Shown piece after piece: positions 23,070 to 35,457 of a DNA stretch of 64,000 nt. The notes under the pieces were generated by a model, which saw only the letters and a list, made by a program, of their open reading frames with translations, was not told where the DNA came from and ran no database searches. Both the position numbers and the translations under genes were made by a program. Each line of letters starts with the position of its first letter. Positions within the stretch are counted from its first letter, which is position 1. Origin of the DNA: Lepiota brunneoincarnata (taxonomy: Eukaryota; Basidiomycota; Agaricomycetes; Agaricales; Agaricaceae); assembly GCA_023014365.1 (NCBI GenBank), contig JAEBUN010000052.1, positions 62,001-126,000 on the forward strand, written 5' to 3'.

Positions 23070-26000
23070 ATGAACTTTATCGGAAAACAAGGACCACTGG
23101 TAAGAATGGCTATATATATTGGCGTTTAAACAGGGGAAAACCTATTCCCGCGTTTGTGGACCCCCACCTTACCATGAGTGATGTCAAGAAACGTGGGCCA
23201 CCAGTCCTGTTGACTGGTCGGATCCAATTAAACAATACCTGGAAGCTCCGACATTCCCAACTTATAACCCGATGTCACCCCACTACAAGGATTATGGTCG
23301 TTTGACGGAGTCCGTACTTGAGTCTTATCACGACTCGAGTGAAATGGATTGGGAATGCAGGTCGCACCATTCCGCCATGCGGATCACGATCTCTGAGGCA
23401 TATATGATGGGTGAAGTCAAAAAACCGATTTGGAGAGGACGCAAATTTGTTTCTCGAAACCTATTTTTGTCATTTAAATAGTTACTAGCAATCACATAAC
23501 TCGTCTTAAGGCTTCGTTACATGAGGGTGGTCTACGCTTTCTCTGAACAAAGAGGCCAAATTCCACCAACCGTGCATTCAGTCCATAAGGCCAGAGTTAC
23601 GGATCAAGTCTTCAGCTCTCCTCGAACGTGGCGTGATCCTACATATAAATGGTTCAGGGTATCTGATCACAACAAGTTATATGTCAAACAGAGTTCCGAT
23701 TCTTTGCAACAATAGATGGCGAAAACATACGAAAGTAACCCGTTTGTCATCTCGGGCACGATAGGAATCTCCTTGCCGTCCTTGTCCAAGCCAGGTCGGA
23801 TATCATAGACGGCCAGAAGGTGGGAGATGAAGATGAACATGGAATTCTCAGCGAGAAACCTTCCTGGGCAGATTCGCCTTCCAAAGCCAAAGAATGCCAC
23901 CATTGGATCACGGACTGTTGGGTCAATCTTTCCGTCCTTGAGGAACCGCTCTGGGTTATACTCCGAGGGATCTTGATAGATCTCCGGGTCGTGCAATATG
24001 GACCTAGAACCCAAAGCTTGAAATCCGAGTTTTGATCAATGAGCAAAACCCGACGTACCATGCATTCCCCATGACAATGGTACCTTTGGGGATATAGTAC
24101 CCGTTGTATTCATCGGCTTCCGAGGCTTTGTGTGCCACGGCTAGATGAGAACAAATGTCATAATTTAGAGTAGGTGTCGAATTATGAAGCTTTACCTAGA
24201 GGCGTGACGAGTTGCCACCTCATAGACTCCTTCACCATTGCACTAACATAAGGAAGGTTCGGTCGATCGTTGAATTCAGGGAGGCGGTCACCAAGCACTC
24301 GGTCGAGTTCCTCTTGAGCCTTCCTCTGAACCTTGGGATATAGACACATGGCCATGAAGTACGATTGTATAGTCGAGACCGTCTATTGCGATATATTCAG
24401 CAATGCAGAAATCAGTCGTGTAAGGAAGGTTGAAAGCTCACTGTATCAGCACCCCCTAAGAAACATGATCTTTAATTTCTCCTCGGTTGTAAGGGTGGAA
24501 TGATGAACTCACCCGCAAACGATACGGCACAGACATCACGTGCCAATATTTCTTCTTCGGTGCGATCGGGCGAGCTCTCGTCTGGCAATTTCTGGAGCAT
24601 TGCCGTCGCCATACAAGGCCCTGCCGTGCCTTCTTCCTTTGTTGAGCGTAACAATTAATACACAATAAGAGGACTGAAGCAAGGGGCTCCTCACAAATTC
24701 GTGCTTTGTTGCATTCCAAGCCTTATTTGCAAAAAGGTCGCTGATGTGTCGCCAGTACTTTGCCTTCTTCTTCCATCCAGCACCAGGGAACCATGCAGGA
24801 ATGTATTTCATCATGGGGAATAAATCGACCAAGAAAGACCCTGGGTTGCCAACTTCTGCGATGCTGGCAAGAGCTATTTCGGCTGTAGTTGTGTAGGAAT
24901 CGTCCTCGTCGGTGATGGTTATTCCATACGCAATCTGCATGATATTTGATGTGAACGCGCTACTCACACACGATAGGATTTGAGCTTCGGGATATTGATT
25001 GCGACGATGAGGCTTACTGTCGGACATGGAGCATGAAGTCATCTGGAGACTTGAGCAATCGGCGCAGGAAGGTGCGAGTGGTAGTGATTTGCAAAGGATT
25101 ATATTTATGGACTATGTTTGGATGGAAGTGGTCGTGGAAGCTGCGGCGGTGGCGCCTCCACCACGTTCCATATGGCATAAGTGCCATATTCCATGTCATG
25201 TTGATGCTAACCTTACGTGAGTGCCAATCCCTCGAAGCTTGCTCTGATGGAAGAAGCGGACGTACAGTTCATTCAACATCGGGAGGCGAATGCGGTCAGA
25301 ATAGTTCGACGACCGCCTCTCGAATAGGTCGTATGTCCGCTCCAGGCTACCAAGGATAATGAAAGGCTTCCCGAGGACTTTAAAATAAACCATATCTCCT
25401 ATCGAATATCTTGAGACATGGGTCCAATCCCACCGATGGCGTACATACCGTACGTCTTGAACCACTCGTCGTATACTAGCCATGGTTTATACCTCGGGAA
25501 ATCGAGAATATTCTCAATAAAAGGATAGCCTTTTGGACCAGGCGGCAAGGGCAGTCCTGTTGGGTTGTCCCTCCGTTCTCGAAGTTTGCCATAGATCCAC
25601 CATACCAGAGCCAAACTACAAGAGTAGAGAACTGTTGTGGAGGAGAAGAAGGTTGACATCGTGAAGGTCCCGTTTCTGTATACTCCAAATGCCGTCGAAG
25701 TTTTGTAGGTGACCTCACAAACATATGGGGAAGCAATTCCAGCGTGCTGCTATGTATGAGCATCAATAAATATAGCGTGGCGGCACAAGGAACAAAAGGG
25801 GCCTCAAGAACATAGCTGTCCCCAGAAAATGGCCGTAAGCGCACAAGTGGTGGAGTCGTGTACACGTGGTAACCACCCGACTTTGTCGATATCCACTGGA
25901 ATGGGGCCCCTTCCAAATTCACTCGCTCCCATCTTCCAAACCTATTCAGTTTCAATTTCCGCAACTCGTCCGCCTACCCCACCCACCTCATACCACCTCC

Positions 26001-26480
26001 CTCTCTCCATCTTACATCTACTCCAGTTCACAGGAGGGTCGCACTACATAGACACTCAGGAAAACCCCATTTGCTCTTTGGAACTCCTCTCTATCTTCGT
26101 TCTTTGTGTAGGAATTGGTGATTTCGGCAAATTGATGGAATGCCGACTTCTAAGTCACCTGATTGCCTCGTGATGGCTATGTCGTAGGTAGGATATACAC
26201 ACCTATTCTACGAGTAGATACCCTATCCGTTTACTCCCCACCCCCGTCGTTGTCTTCCCCTCCCAGATATACATCGTCGTTTGTTCACCCTCTTGAGCGG
26301 ATTTCGACACTTTGCTCTCCCTGTCTATCTGGCCTCTCTTTCTATTCCTCCTCACCTCTCTTCCCATCGCTGCACTCGCCTCCTTATACCCTTACTAATC
26401 GTTCGTTCTGATTTCGGGATCATCCGGAGTGGAGTCCATCAAAGTCAGTGCCAAAATCATGGAGTAAAGACCATCGATGA
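23070..26480. repeat. Segmental duplication containing P450 copy 1
   Basis: Collinear with 31159-34420: 3' flank, whole P450 gene and 5' flank. In the 3' flank both copies keep an open frame (23186-23481 and 31293-31579, containing VDWSDPIKQ and SSEMDWEC or CSEMDWEC). Many differences between them are non-synonymous, so I do not annotate it as a gene. Confidence 0.7.
23578..25659 (-). CDS. Cytochrome P450 monooxygenase, copy 1
   Basis: Ten exons (minus order): 25659-25449, 25398-25266, 25206-25018, 24959-24695, 24636-24513, 24455-24442, 24382-24196, 24140-24059, 24003-23731 and 23662-23578. They sum to 1563 nt, 520 residues, with no lesion. An N-terminal membrane anchor (VLYSCSLALVWWIYG) and proline hinge (LPLPPGPKGYP) lead into the fold. 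The I-helix AGGADT is encoded partly by a 14-nt micro-exon. K-helix ExxR is KESMR, PERF is YNPERF, and the heme loop is FGFGRRICPGR with its Cys. It is of the basidiomycete class often labelled O-methylsterigmatocystin-oxidoreductase-like; the substrate cannot be inferred. Neighbour of the 7TM array. Confidence 0.9.
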
Positions 26481-26484
26481 TATT

Positions 26485-26630
26485 ATACTGTACTTGACCC
26501 TTGATTGACGGTTTTTCCCCGACTCCCTTAATCCTGTTGCACTCTTATCAAATTTTGGATACAAATTAATTACAATGCCAATACCAGGTTCCAACCTGAT
26601 TTATCAAAGTTTGTTAAGATCAAGTACAGG
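26485..26630. mobile_element. MITE relic related to the 27334-27656 element
   Basis: It shares the terminal sequence (TTGACCCTTGATTGACGG) and the adjacent inner block (CAATGCCAATA.CA..TTCCAAC, then TTGATTTATC). No second terminus is found. It begins at a TA in ATATTATA; the matching place in the duplicated segment at about 34412 reads ATATTATATGGTGG without the element. Confidence 0.5.
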
Positions 26631-27073
26631 TATCATGTGTTGAAACCGGCTCCAGAGGGTGAATAGCAACGACGTATATTCGCAAGGGGTAGACAATGGC
26701 AGGGGTGGGGAGTAAACGGCCAAGGTATTTACAAGTAAGCTACGTGTATATATCTTCTTAGTTCACTTCCAAGACCTCGCACTTTCGCAGCTTGCTGGCC
26801 TATCTTCGGAGACGGCCGGCCTGACGCTTAAGTAAGGATCTAGCTAAGAAATTACACACACACAGACGGACGGAAAAGCCATGCTGTAAAAGACCACGCA
26901 GTGGGCTGGCCTCTCATCAAGCATCGTGCCGTGAGGGGTCCAAATAAGAGGGATGCCCAGGCCCAACCCCCCCTATTCTACATACGGGGTCCCGGAGGCA
27001 CCCCAGCACGCTAGCCGATCCAGCAGATCAATTAATAGATTGATTCTGACTACCCCCACAGCCAATTTAAGTT

Positions 27074-27146
27074 TACACGAGCCATAGCGGGGTAGGGCAG
27101 TGGTTAAGCCCTCTGACGAGCCCCTTCGCAAGGGTCAAGGGCGGCT
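27074..27146 (+). repeat. tRNA-like SINE candidate, copy 2
   Basis: Matches the 14143-14210 copy: CGAGCCATAGCGGGGTAGGG, CAGTGGTTAAGCCCTCTGAC, GAGCCCCTTCGCAAGGGTCA. Similarity stops shortly after the last block in both copies. Confidence 0.45.
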
Positions 27147-27333
27147 ATAAAGGGTTATCCAAAGTCAAAGAGCCGAGAGTAAAAAAGCACAAGGGTAGAC
27201 CCAGTCCTTCGACCATTCGACTCTCTTGAGGTAATCTGACTACTTAGCCGAACATGCCAAAATGATCATATCAAAACGGTGATGTCATTGCTGCTTTTAA
27301 GGAACGTCGGAATGCCCTTCTTCTACTTATGTA

Positions 27334-27656
27334 CTATACTTCACCCTTGATTGACAGTCCCCCCGATTGCCGCTTTCTCCCTTAATCTTTTCAGAATCTC
27401 ACCAAATTTGGGATATGAATTAGTGACAATGCCAATATCACATTCCAACTTGATTTATCGAAAACTATGCAAGGATTATTGAGATATGGGGGGTTGGGGT
27501 TTGTCACACTCCAAGTAGAGTCCCATGTTGGAATGTGAATATCATGATGGTATCACTGTGCCCGGTGCACGTCTGCTCGGACATCACTTCGGCAAGGATG
27601 TGACTGTGACGTGACAAGTCAACCGGGGGGGACCGTCAATCAAGGGTGAAGTATAG
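27334..27656. mobile_element. MITE with about 31-bp terminal inverted repeats and TA target duplication
   Basis: The left end starts CTATACTTCACCCTTGATTG and continues ACAGTCCCCCC. The right end is its reverse complement with one mismatch. TA flanks both sides (27332-27333 and 27657-27658). The 323-bp element has no coding capacity. TA duplication and this terminus are typical of Tc1/mariner-type elements, so it would be mobilised in trans. Confidence 0.8.
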
Positions 27657-28822
27657 TATAGGACATTCGGAGGGTGTATGTGGTGAAACGGCTATCCTTC
27701 CGTTGCTCACATGACATGTGATTACTCTTTTTTTTCCCCTTTCTCTCACCTACAAAATACCCCAAGCAGATAAATGATCCATCAAGGGACTCGAGGCGCA
27801 ATTAATTTTTTTCTCTTAGACTCTTCCAAAATACGGTTGTTGCCAACTGCCAGCTCTTGTTCAAGTGACACGACCCCAATTATCCCGTGCCCAGCGTCAC
27901 AGAAGGCCTTTGCTTGACTTCCCTCTTATAACCCAAAACTCCCATTGTGCTATAGGATATGTGTATATGGAAATTGTACAGAAACCACACCGACTTCAGT
28001 TGTCATGCCTACCCACCTCTCAGCTAGGATGGAGGAAATCCATTGTGTATGTGGACTTTCTCGCAGGAGGCCCATAGTGGGTTTGCATGTTGTCTTCCGT
28101 CACTATGATTGTGCTGATACTCCACCACTCCAGGAAGATGCTTTTGGGAAATGGATGGTGAGCATTTTTCAGCTTCCAATTTAGCTACACACCTTGAAAT
28201 ATTCGCAAGGACTTTTGTAGAAATCAGCGCTGCACGCATCAGAGATTCCATGACGGCAGGGTGGCGGCCTGCACTTTCCAGTGTTATGAGGGGTATGTGT
28301 CACTTCCGAATATTTTATAATAGTTTCACAGACTGATCGTAGTTGGTGTCCACATTAGTCCTTACAGAATCAATGAGGCTGCCTCCGTACAATGTGAGCC
28401 TGCAGCGCGCAGAGTATGCCTAACAGACCACTAACCAAAAATCCCCACCTGACCCCGCTCCGGGAACGTGTTTTCAGTTGTGTCCTTAATCTTGTGCCCC
28501 CGGCAAGCGGATGGGACACACCCATGGCCAGATTAGTATTTGCTGTTCTGTTTACAAATGGAGCGCAACTGCTTAGATAGATTTGCAGGTGCTCAGATAA
28601 GATAAGACATGAATAATAATTTGTCAATTATCAGATCGTATATCAAAATTGACACCAATATTGATGCTGAACCTGGAATGGGGAAATGCTCTGGAGGGCG
28701 CCAGTGATGATCAATACACCAAACATCCCGAAATACCAGAGGATATATCATGCCACGCCGACATTGGCCGATCATCAACATCCACCATTAAGAGTTGAGG
28801 AGTTCCGCGGCAGGCGACTGCA

Positions 28823-29203
28823 CACTAACCAAAGAGTATTTCTACCTTTCAATACATGTTGAAAACTATATTGTCCAACCCCTTGCCCACTGCCTCCGGG
28901 ATCCAGACCGACCAAAGCAGAACATAGTCACGCTTGTGCAAGTCACCCTTACCATGATTTATGTGCTCTTCGACTTCCCCTTTGACGCTTGGAGGCTTTG
29001 GCTGTCTTTCATCAAAGATGTCAGTACTCCAGAAGGTAGGTGCTGTTACGAATATACCACTACAGGCCTACCCCTGTCAATCGCCAGCTCTTGCCTAATG
29101 TTTATCGCAATAAATTATTTTACGCAAGCAATCCAAGTAAGCTCACTAGTTCTTGGGACATTTTGTCTCGTGGTCCAATCAGTGCTTTTTTTTTTTTGCT
29201 AAT
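28823..29203 (+). pseudogene. Seven-transmembrane paralog, broken copy
   Basis: The conserved upstream block is followed by a deletion of roughly 150 bp that removes the start codon and first helix; coding similarity resumes at LRDPDRPKQNIVTLVQ and runs to the end of exon 1 (INYFTQAIQ) and its donor. Similarity ends within intron 1 at about 29203. Exons 2-5 are absent. Confidence 0.75.
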
Positions 29204-31158
29204 ACCTTCCGAATGTGACCCATCCCACATGTGTACGCACAGCTCAATTCCTATCCTCCTTGCCCTCAACAACATCGACTTCCGACTCAGTCGACGCCGT
29301 CGCATGAATATACTTCCCATCTTGTGATTCACGGATTCTTATACATGACACATCTACGTTACTTTAGGCCGCACGGAACACACTCACCGCGACAAGGCCA
29401 ATATGACCCAAAACTCGGAGTTAACTGGCGCCAACACAACGAGGACACAGCACTGAGTGTCACTACGGGGAATGTCCACACGCGGACGTCTCGTGCGCCA
29501 CGAAATGATCCAAAAGTTAGATCGGCGTGATTCAGGGTTTGGGCAACATGTAGCTATAGGTTCCATGGCAGGAATGGACGCATCTTTATCGAATTGAGCC
29601 AAGTAATACGAGTGGCGAGAGATTATGTCAGGGGGAGAGTGCTATGAGTTTGAGAGAGGGAAGAGCGGAGCATTACAGAAGGAGTTCACCGGAGTGAACA
29701 TGGGTGCGGAGAGCTTGCATGGTGCCAGCGCCGAGCGCCGGGCGCTCTGCGGTCGACGTGAAGGACCGGTGAATCACGTGGTCGTGAAATTAGCCCATGG
29801 AAAAGGTGAAGCATGCATGGCACGGGAATGGAGACATTGACTCTCTAAGAACATCAGTACATCTGCTCAAATTGGTGGAACTACGCAGGAACAGGGCGTG
29901 GCAATCGCGTTCTCCCAAAGTCCGGTCGTGGGGCTGGCACATCGGTAGTTGTAAGGACGAACGGTCCCACCCGTCGCCCCCTGTGCTTCTTCAAATGCGA
30001 TGGCACTGGAGCATTTAAAGAGCCAATCCAAGGGGTCGATTTAGCGCCTCCAACCTTCGGCGTACCCACCAGCATGAAATTCAGGGTCAGGAACGAGAGG
30101 GAAGGAAAGCTCAAGGCAGCTGTGAGCATGGTCGTGGATGGAAATGTTGACGTTGATGTCGCCCTTGGTGTCCTCAGTGGTCTCTGCGAGAATGGGAAAA
30201 TTCGGCTATATGTGTTGTTGAGACATGAGAGGATGATGTTCCATTCGATGGCTACCCACATCCATTCGCTCTGTCTACGGGAAACTTGGACGCAAGATGT
30301 ACACAGGCCACTACTAGATCGTGTGCGGGCTAGCATCACCGTTTGTGGGGGCAGCATTGTGGCTACGCAAGCATGAACCCACAATAGACGTTTGTACCGT
30401 AGTGTCCGATAAATAGCGTACTATGTGTAGTTACACTTAAGCTCTCGCGCCGAGACTGAAGTGAGTATTTTATCTTACTTTCCCTAATGCTATACTAATC
30501 CTACTATGTAGTATATATTATATTTCATGCTTGGACTCAGAGATAGGCTCTGGGGCACATAGATATATTTCCTTTCAATTGCTTAAACATAGACACAACC
30601 ATCGAGGCAACCACCTCGACGTGTCTCATAGAATTGATGTAGCATAGACTATAGAGTATTTCTCCTTCCTTCTCTCTCGTTCGGTGCTTAGGCACCTCCC
30701 CTAGGTATATAAACCACTTGTACTCATGTAGTCAACCATCAAATCTCACCCCTTTTTATCCCTCGAAGTTCGTTCTACTCAGCCCTATCTTCTATTCCTA
30801 ATCTAGCTAATCTTGACTTTCAACCCCTTCGAACTCACACCCTTCACCCCATACATTGTCCTGTGTGCCTGCAAGCTTACGGACTCCGTGCAGAGACCAA
30901 TATACACGCACTCAAGCTACGCCACTCCATCGTGCCTCACTGATGTTCCAACTTTGGGGCCTTCCACGACACCCTTGGGCACGGGCCAACTCTCCTCTGC
31001 AATGCCGGCAGTAATGTCCTTTGTGATTTCGCAGGATCGTGCTTGGGGTGGGTCTAGCGTCGTCCCATGCTTCTCCGCCCTTATATACTGTCAATTCATT
31101 GCAGTGCTTTCCCAATCCCTCCGTTATTTACCGGGAACCGACACAAACCCCAAAGCCA
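29204..31158. other. Intergenic region with repeat R1 and a possible old exon
   Basis: Contains R1 copy 2 (29548-29803). On the minus strand about 30045-30215 reads NVNISIHDHAHSCLELSFPL in a frame ending in TAA, preceded by a plausible TAG acceptor; it may be a gene remnant. At 30711-30719 a TATATAAAC box is followed by a pyrimidine-rich stretch, but the frame at 30813-31199 behind it has no recognisable domain. Confidence 0.35.
29548..29803 (+). repeat. Dispersed repeat R1, copy 2
   Basis: Same landmarks as 22758-23019: AAGTAATACGAGTGGCGAGA near the start and AAGGACCGGTGAATCACGTG at the end. Diverged by substitutions and small gaps. Confidence 0.6.
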
Positions 31159-34100
31159 TGAACTTTGTCGGGAAAACCCAAAACAGGGGCCACTGGTAAG
31201 GCGCTGAAAGAATGACTATGTATAGTGGCCATCAAACCAGGGGAAAACCTATTCCTGCATTTGAGATTTTTCACCTTACCATTAGTGATGTCGAGAAACA
31301 TGGGCAACCAGTCCTGTTGACTGGTCGGATCCAATTAAACAACACCTGGAAGCCATGACATTACCAACTTATAACCCGATGCAACCCCACTGGAAGGACC
31401 ATAGTCGCTTGACAGGGTTTGTACTCAAGCCTTATGATGATTGTAGTGAAATGGATTGGGAATGCAGTGCACACTATTCCGCCATGAGGGTCACGATCCC
31501 TGAGGCAAATATGATGGATGAAGTGAAAAACCCGATCTGGAGGGGTTGTAAAATTGTATTTCGAAACTTATTCAAATAGTTACTAGCAGCCACAAAACTC
31601 ATCTGAGGGCTTCGTTGCCAAAGGGCGATCAATGCTTTCTCTGAATAACGACGCCAGGTACCCTTCCTTACCTGGGCCAAATTCCGTGAGCAGTGCATTT
31701 AGTCCATGAGACCGGAGTTAAGGATTAATTCTTCAGCTCTCCTTGAACGTGGTGTGATCCTACATGTGAATGGCTCAGGGTACCTGAGCACAACACGTTA
31801 TATGTCAAACAATGTTTGGACTTTTTGCAACAATAGACGGCGAAAACATACGACAGTAACCCGTTTGTCATCTCGGGCACGATGGGAATCTCCTTGCCAT
31901 TCTTATCCAAGCCAGGTCGGATATCATAGACGGCCAGAAGGTGGGAGATGAAGATGAACATGGAATTCTCAGCGAGATACCTTCCTGGGCAGATTCTCCT
32001 CCCAAAGCCAAAGAATGCTACCGTTGGATCACGAACGGTTGGGTCAATCTTTCCGTCCTTGAGGAACCGCTCTGGGTTATAGGTCTCTGGATCTTGATAG
32101 ATCTCCGGGTTGTGCAATATGGACCTAGACCCAGTGCTCGAATACAAGTTTTTGACCAATGAGCAAACTCGACGTACCATGCATTCCCTATGAGAATGGC
32201 ATCCTTGGGGATATAGTACCCGTTGTACTCATCGGCTTCCGAGGCTTTGTGTGCCACGGCTGGACGAGAACAAATGTCATCATTTAGAGTAGGTGTCGAA
32301 TTATGAAGCTTTACCTAGAGGCGTGACGAGTTGCCACCTCATAGACTCCTTCACCATCGCACTGACATAGGGAAGGTTCGGTCGATCGTTGAACTCAGGA
32401 AGTCGTCCACCAATCACTCGGTCGAGTTCCTCTTGAGCTTTCTTCTGAACCTCGGGATATAGACACATGGCCATGAAGTAGGACTGTATAGTCGAGACCG
32501 TCTGTTGCGATGTATCAGCAATACAGAAATCAGTCGTATACGAAAGGTTGAAAGCTCACTGTATCGGCACCCCCTAAGGAACATGCTTTTCAATTCCTCC
32601 TCGGTTGTAAGAGTGGAATGATGAACTCACCTGCAAACGATATCGCACAGACACCACGTGCCAATTGTTCTTCGTCGGTACGATCAGGCGAGCTCTCGTC
32701 TGGTAACTTCTCAAGCAGTGCTGTCGCAATACAAGGTCCCGCCGTGCCTTCTTTCTTTTTGAGTGTGACAATTAACGCGCAATAAGACGACTGAAACAAG
32801 GAGCTCCTCACAAATTCATTCTTTACCGCATTCCAAGGCCTGTTCACGAAAACATCGCTAATGTGTCGCCAGTATTCTGCCTTCTTCTTCCATCCAGCAC
32901 CAGGGAACCACGCAGGGATGTGTTTCATCACGGGGAATAAATCGACCAAGAAAGACCCCGGGTTGCCGACTTCTGCCAAACTGCCAAGAGCTTGTTCGGC
33001 TGTGATTGTGTAGGAATCGTCGTCGTCGGAAATGGTTATTCCATACGCAATTTGCATGATACTTGATGTGAATGTGCTGTTCACAAAGGGACATGAGCTT
33101 TTGGATATCGATTGCAATGATGAGACTTTACTGTCGGACGTGGAGCATGAAGTCCTCTGGAGACTTGAGCAATCGGCGCAGGAAGGTGCGAGTTGTGGTG
33201 ATTTGCAGGGGATGATATTTATGGACTATGTTTGGGTGGAAATGATCGTGGAAGGTGCGACGGTGGCGCCTCCACCATGTTCCGTATGGCATAAATGCAA
33301 AATTCCATGTCCAGTTCATGCTAACCTTCCGTGAGTGCAAATCCCTCAAAGCGGGTTCTGATGCGAGATGTGAACATACAGCTCGTTCAACATTGGCAGG
33401 CGACTGCGGTCAGAATAGTTCGATGACCGCCTCTCGAATAAGTCGTATGTCCGCTCCAGGCTACCCAGGATAATGAAAGACTGCCCGAGGGCCTTGAAGT
33501 AAACCATATCGCCTATAGAATACCTTCAGTTATGCCGCCAATCTCCCCAATGATGAGAGGGTATACGTACCATACGTCTTGCACCACTTGTCGTATACTA
33601 GCCATGGCTTATACGTAGGGAAATCGAGAAGATTGTCAATAAAAGGATAGCCTTTTGGACCAGGCGGCAGGGGCAGTCCGTTCGGATTATCCCTCTGTTC
33701 TCGACGCTTGCTATAGAGCCACCATCCCAGAGCCAAACCACAAGAGCAGAGAACTGTTGTGGAGGAGAAGAGGGTTGACATCGCGATGGTCCCGGATTTC
33801 CGTAGGCCTCAAATCCCGTCCAGGTTTTGTAGGCGGTCTCATAAATATATATGGGGAGGCGATTCAAGCGTGCTGCTATGTATAACCATCAACCAATACA
33901 ATGTGGCAGTCCAAGAAGCGAAAAGGGGCCCCAGGAACATCTTCGGCCCCATAAGCGCAGCTTGTTCGATGCGGGGCGGAAAAGGGTCGTATGCGTACAG
34001 ATGACGAGGTCGTGTACATGTGGTAACCGCCCGACCTAGTCGGTTCCCACTCAAGACCCTATCTGCCCGGCCCCATCCAAATTCACACGCTCTCTTGCCT

Positions 34101-34420
34101 CCAAATCCATTCAGTCTCAATTTCCGCTCTTGTCCGCCTATCCACCCCCCTCACTCCACCTTTCTCTGCAGGAGGATCGCACTACATAGACGCTCAGGGG
34201 TACTCCACTTGCGCTTCTCTCCCCTCCGTCGCTCTCTCTTTGTTGCCCCGTCTCTCTGGCCTCTCTTCCTATCCCTCCTCACAATCTCCTTACTAATCGT
34301 TCGGGACCACCTGCAGCAGAGTCCAGTGCCTTCATCATCGAGCCTGCTGCTTGGAATACCAGATATTCAGCACCCGGCTTCTCCGATCAGTTGGATAACG
34401 ACCGTTGATGATATTATATG
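31159..34420. repeat. Segmental duplication containing P450 copy 2
   Basis: Collinear partner of 23070-26480. Coding exons are more similar than introns and flanks, as expected if both genes have stayed under selection. Confidence 0.7.
31699..33781 (-). CDS. Cytochrome P450 monooxygenase, copy 2
   Basis: Ten exons (minus order): 33781-33571, 33512-33380, 33320-33132, 33076-32812, 32754-32631, 32573-32560, 32501-32315, 32259-32178, 32124-31852 and 31783-31699. Every exon has the same length as in copy 1 (520 residues, no lesion), while intron lengths differ slightly. Anchor VLCSCGLALGWWLY, hinge LPLPPGPKGYP, I-helix AGGADT over a 14-nt micro-exon, KESMR, YNPERF and heme loop FGFGRRICPGR are all kept. 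Differences such as DAILIGNAW against GTIVMGNAW near the meander suggest divergence in the substrate pocket. It lies immediately upstream of the 7TM genes at 35.5 and 38.9 kb. Confidence 0.9.
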
Positions 34421-35457
34421 GTGGCCAGCGTTTCAGGAGGAATCGGTATCCGTGTTTTTCCTAGCATCTTTCGTGTGCATGGGTTCGATGAGGAATGAGG
34501 CGTCCACATGTATGTGAGATTGGAGGGCAGTGCTAACCTTCTTGTGATCAATCAAAGAAGCATCAGAATTGGCTTGTTATAATAGCTCGATTTACTTGCG
34601 GTTTTGATGAATTCAACTCAGTCAGAAAATACAAAGCCATTGCTGTGGGCAGAGCATTCATCAACTGCCACGGACCAACATGTAAAAAGAGTCTAATATT
34701 CTGATTGAAAGCACTTCATTGCCCTATGGAAGTGACCACCATGAGTCAAACTCAGGGTCTCTGGGCCTATATTGCGCTTGGGTCTACATTACCTACCATA
34801 CTTTCATAACGAACTCCTCTTACATTTGCCCATCGCCGCGGGGTTTTCTGAGCATAGGTTATCAATAATCGGATCATATACAAAACATTGGCACCAGTAC
34901 TGTGGTGGAGTTGATTTGGATGGAGTATTGCTTCGGACGGTCACACGTAGTCACATCCTACGAATCGGTGCAAGCTCCATCAGCGTACTCTCACTCGGCA
35001 AGGGCGATGGGGCGTGACATAGGTCAAGATTTCCTGGCTTCCCTCCAGCTTAACCTTTGGGAAAAAAAAAAAAAGACATAAGGATGCATGGAATGCCTTC
35101 ATACGTATGCCGTCGGAAAAGAATATGGCCCGCCCCAGTCAAACATGAGATATCAGACCTCGTCCCAAGCAATACTGCATCCAAATCAATACTCCACTAC
35201 AGTATTGGTGCTAAACCCTGGATGAGAAGACAATAATGATGGTTTGAAGGGCGCCAGTGATGATCAGATGATCAACGCGCTAGGTGTCCGGTGTATGGAA
35301 ACATGCATCATGCCATGCCGACACTATGATTACCGACATCCATTATCAAACTTTGAGTTGTGCAATGGATGATTGCGCGCTAACCAAAGAGTATTTCTAC
35401 CTTACAGTCCAGGTCGAAAACTATAGTACTCAACTCCTCACCCACTAGTGTTTCCGA
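33782..35457. other. P450 5' flank joined to 7TM 5' flank
   Basis: 33782-34420 is the duplicated P450 upstream region. From about 34550 it is similar to the flanks upstream of the paralogs at 38897 and 43333 (shared TCTGATTG..GCACTT and a block with GGATCATATAC or its variants). No gene supported. Confidence 0.4.
35378..35457 (+). promoter_or_regulatory. Conserved upstream block of the 7TM family, copy 3
   Basis: GCGCTAACCAAAGAGTATTT, GTCGAAAACTATAGTACTCA and CACCCACTAG occur in the same order and distance from the ATG as in the other paralogs. Confidence 0.55.

Larger units (their letters stand above)
25660..28822. other. P450 5' flank, MITEs and SINE candidate; no supported gene
   Basis: To about 26480 this is the duplicated 5' flank of P450 copy 1, pyrimidine-rich on the plus strand. 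It then carries a MITE relic (26485-26630), a tRNA-like SINE candidate (27074-27146) and a complete MITE (27334-27656). From about 28560 it is the duplicated upstream flank of the 7TM family. A plus-strand frame at 27865-28336 is not supported by domains. Confidence 0.45.

Noticed and set aside
23186..23481. Open frame conserved in both P450 flanks
   Set aside because: Between the two copies replacement changes are about as frequent as expected without selection, there is no clear start, and the putative first exon differs in length and phase.
30390..30812. Possible solo LTR with TATA box
   Set aside because: No second copy, no clear TG...CA ends with target duplication could be fixed by eye.
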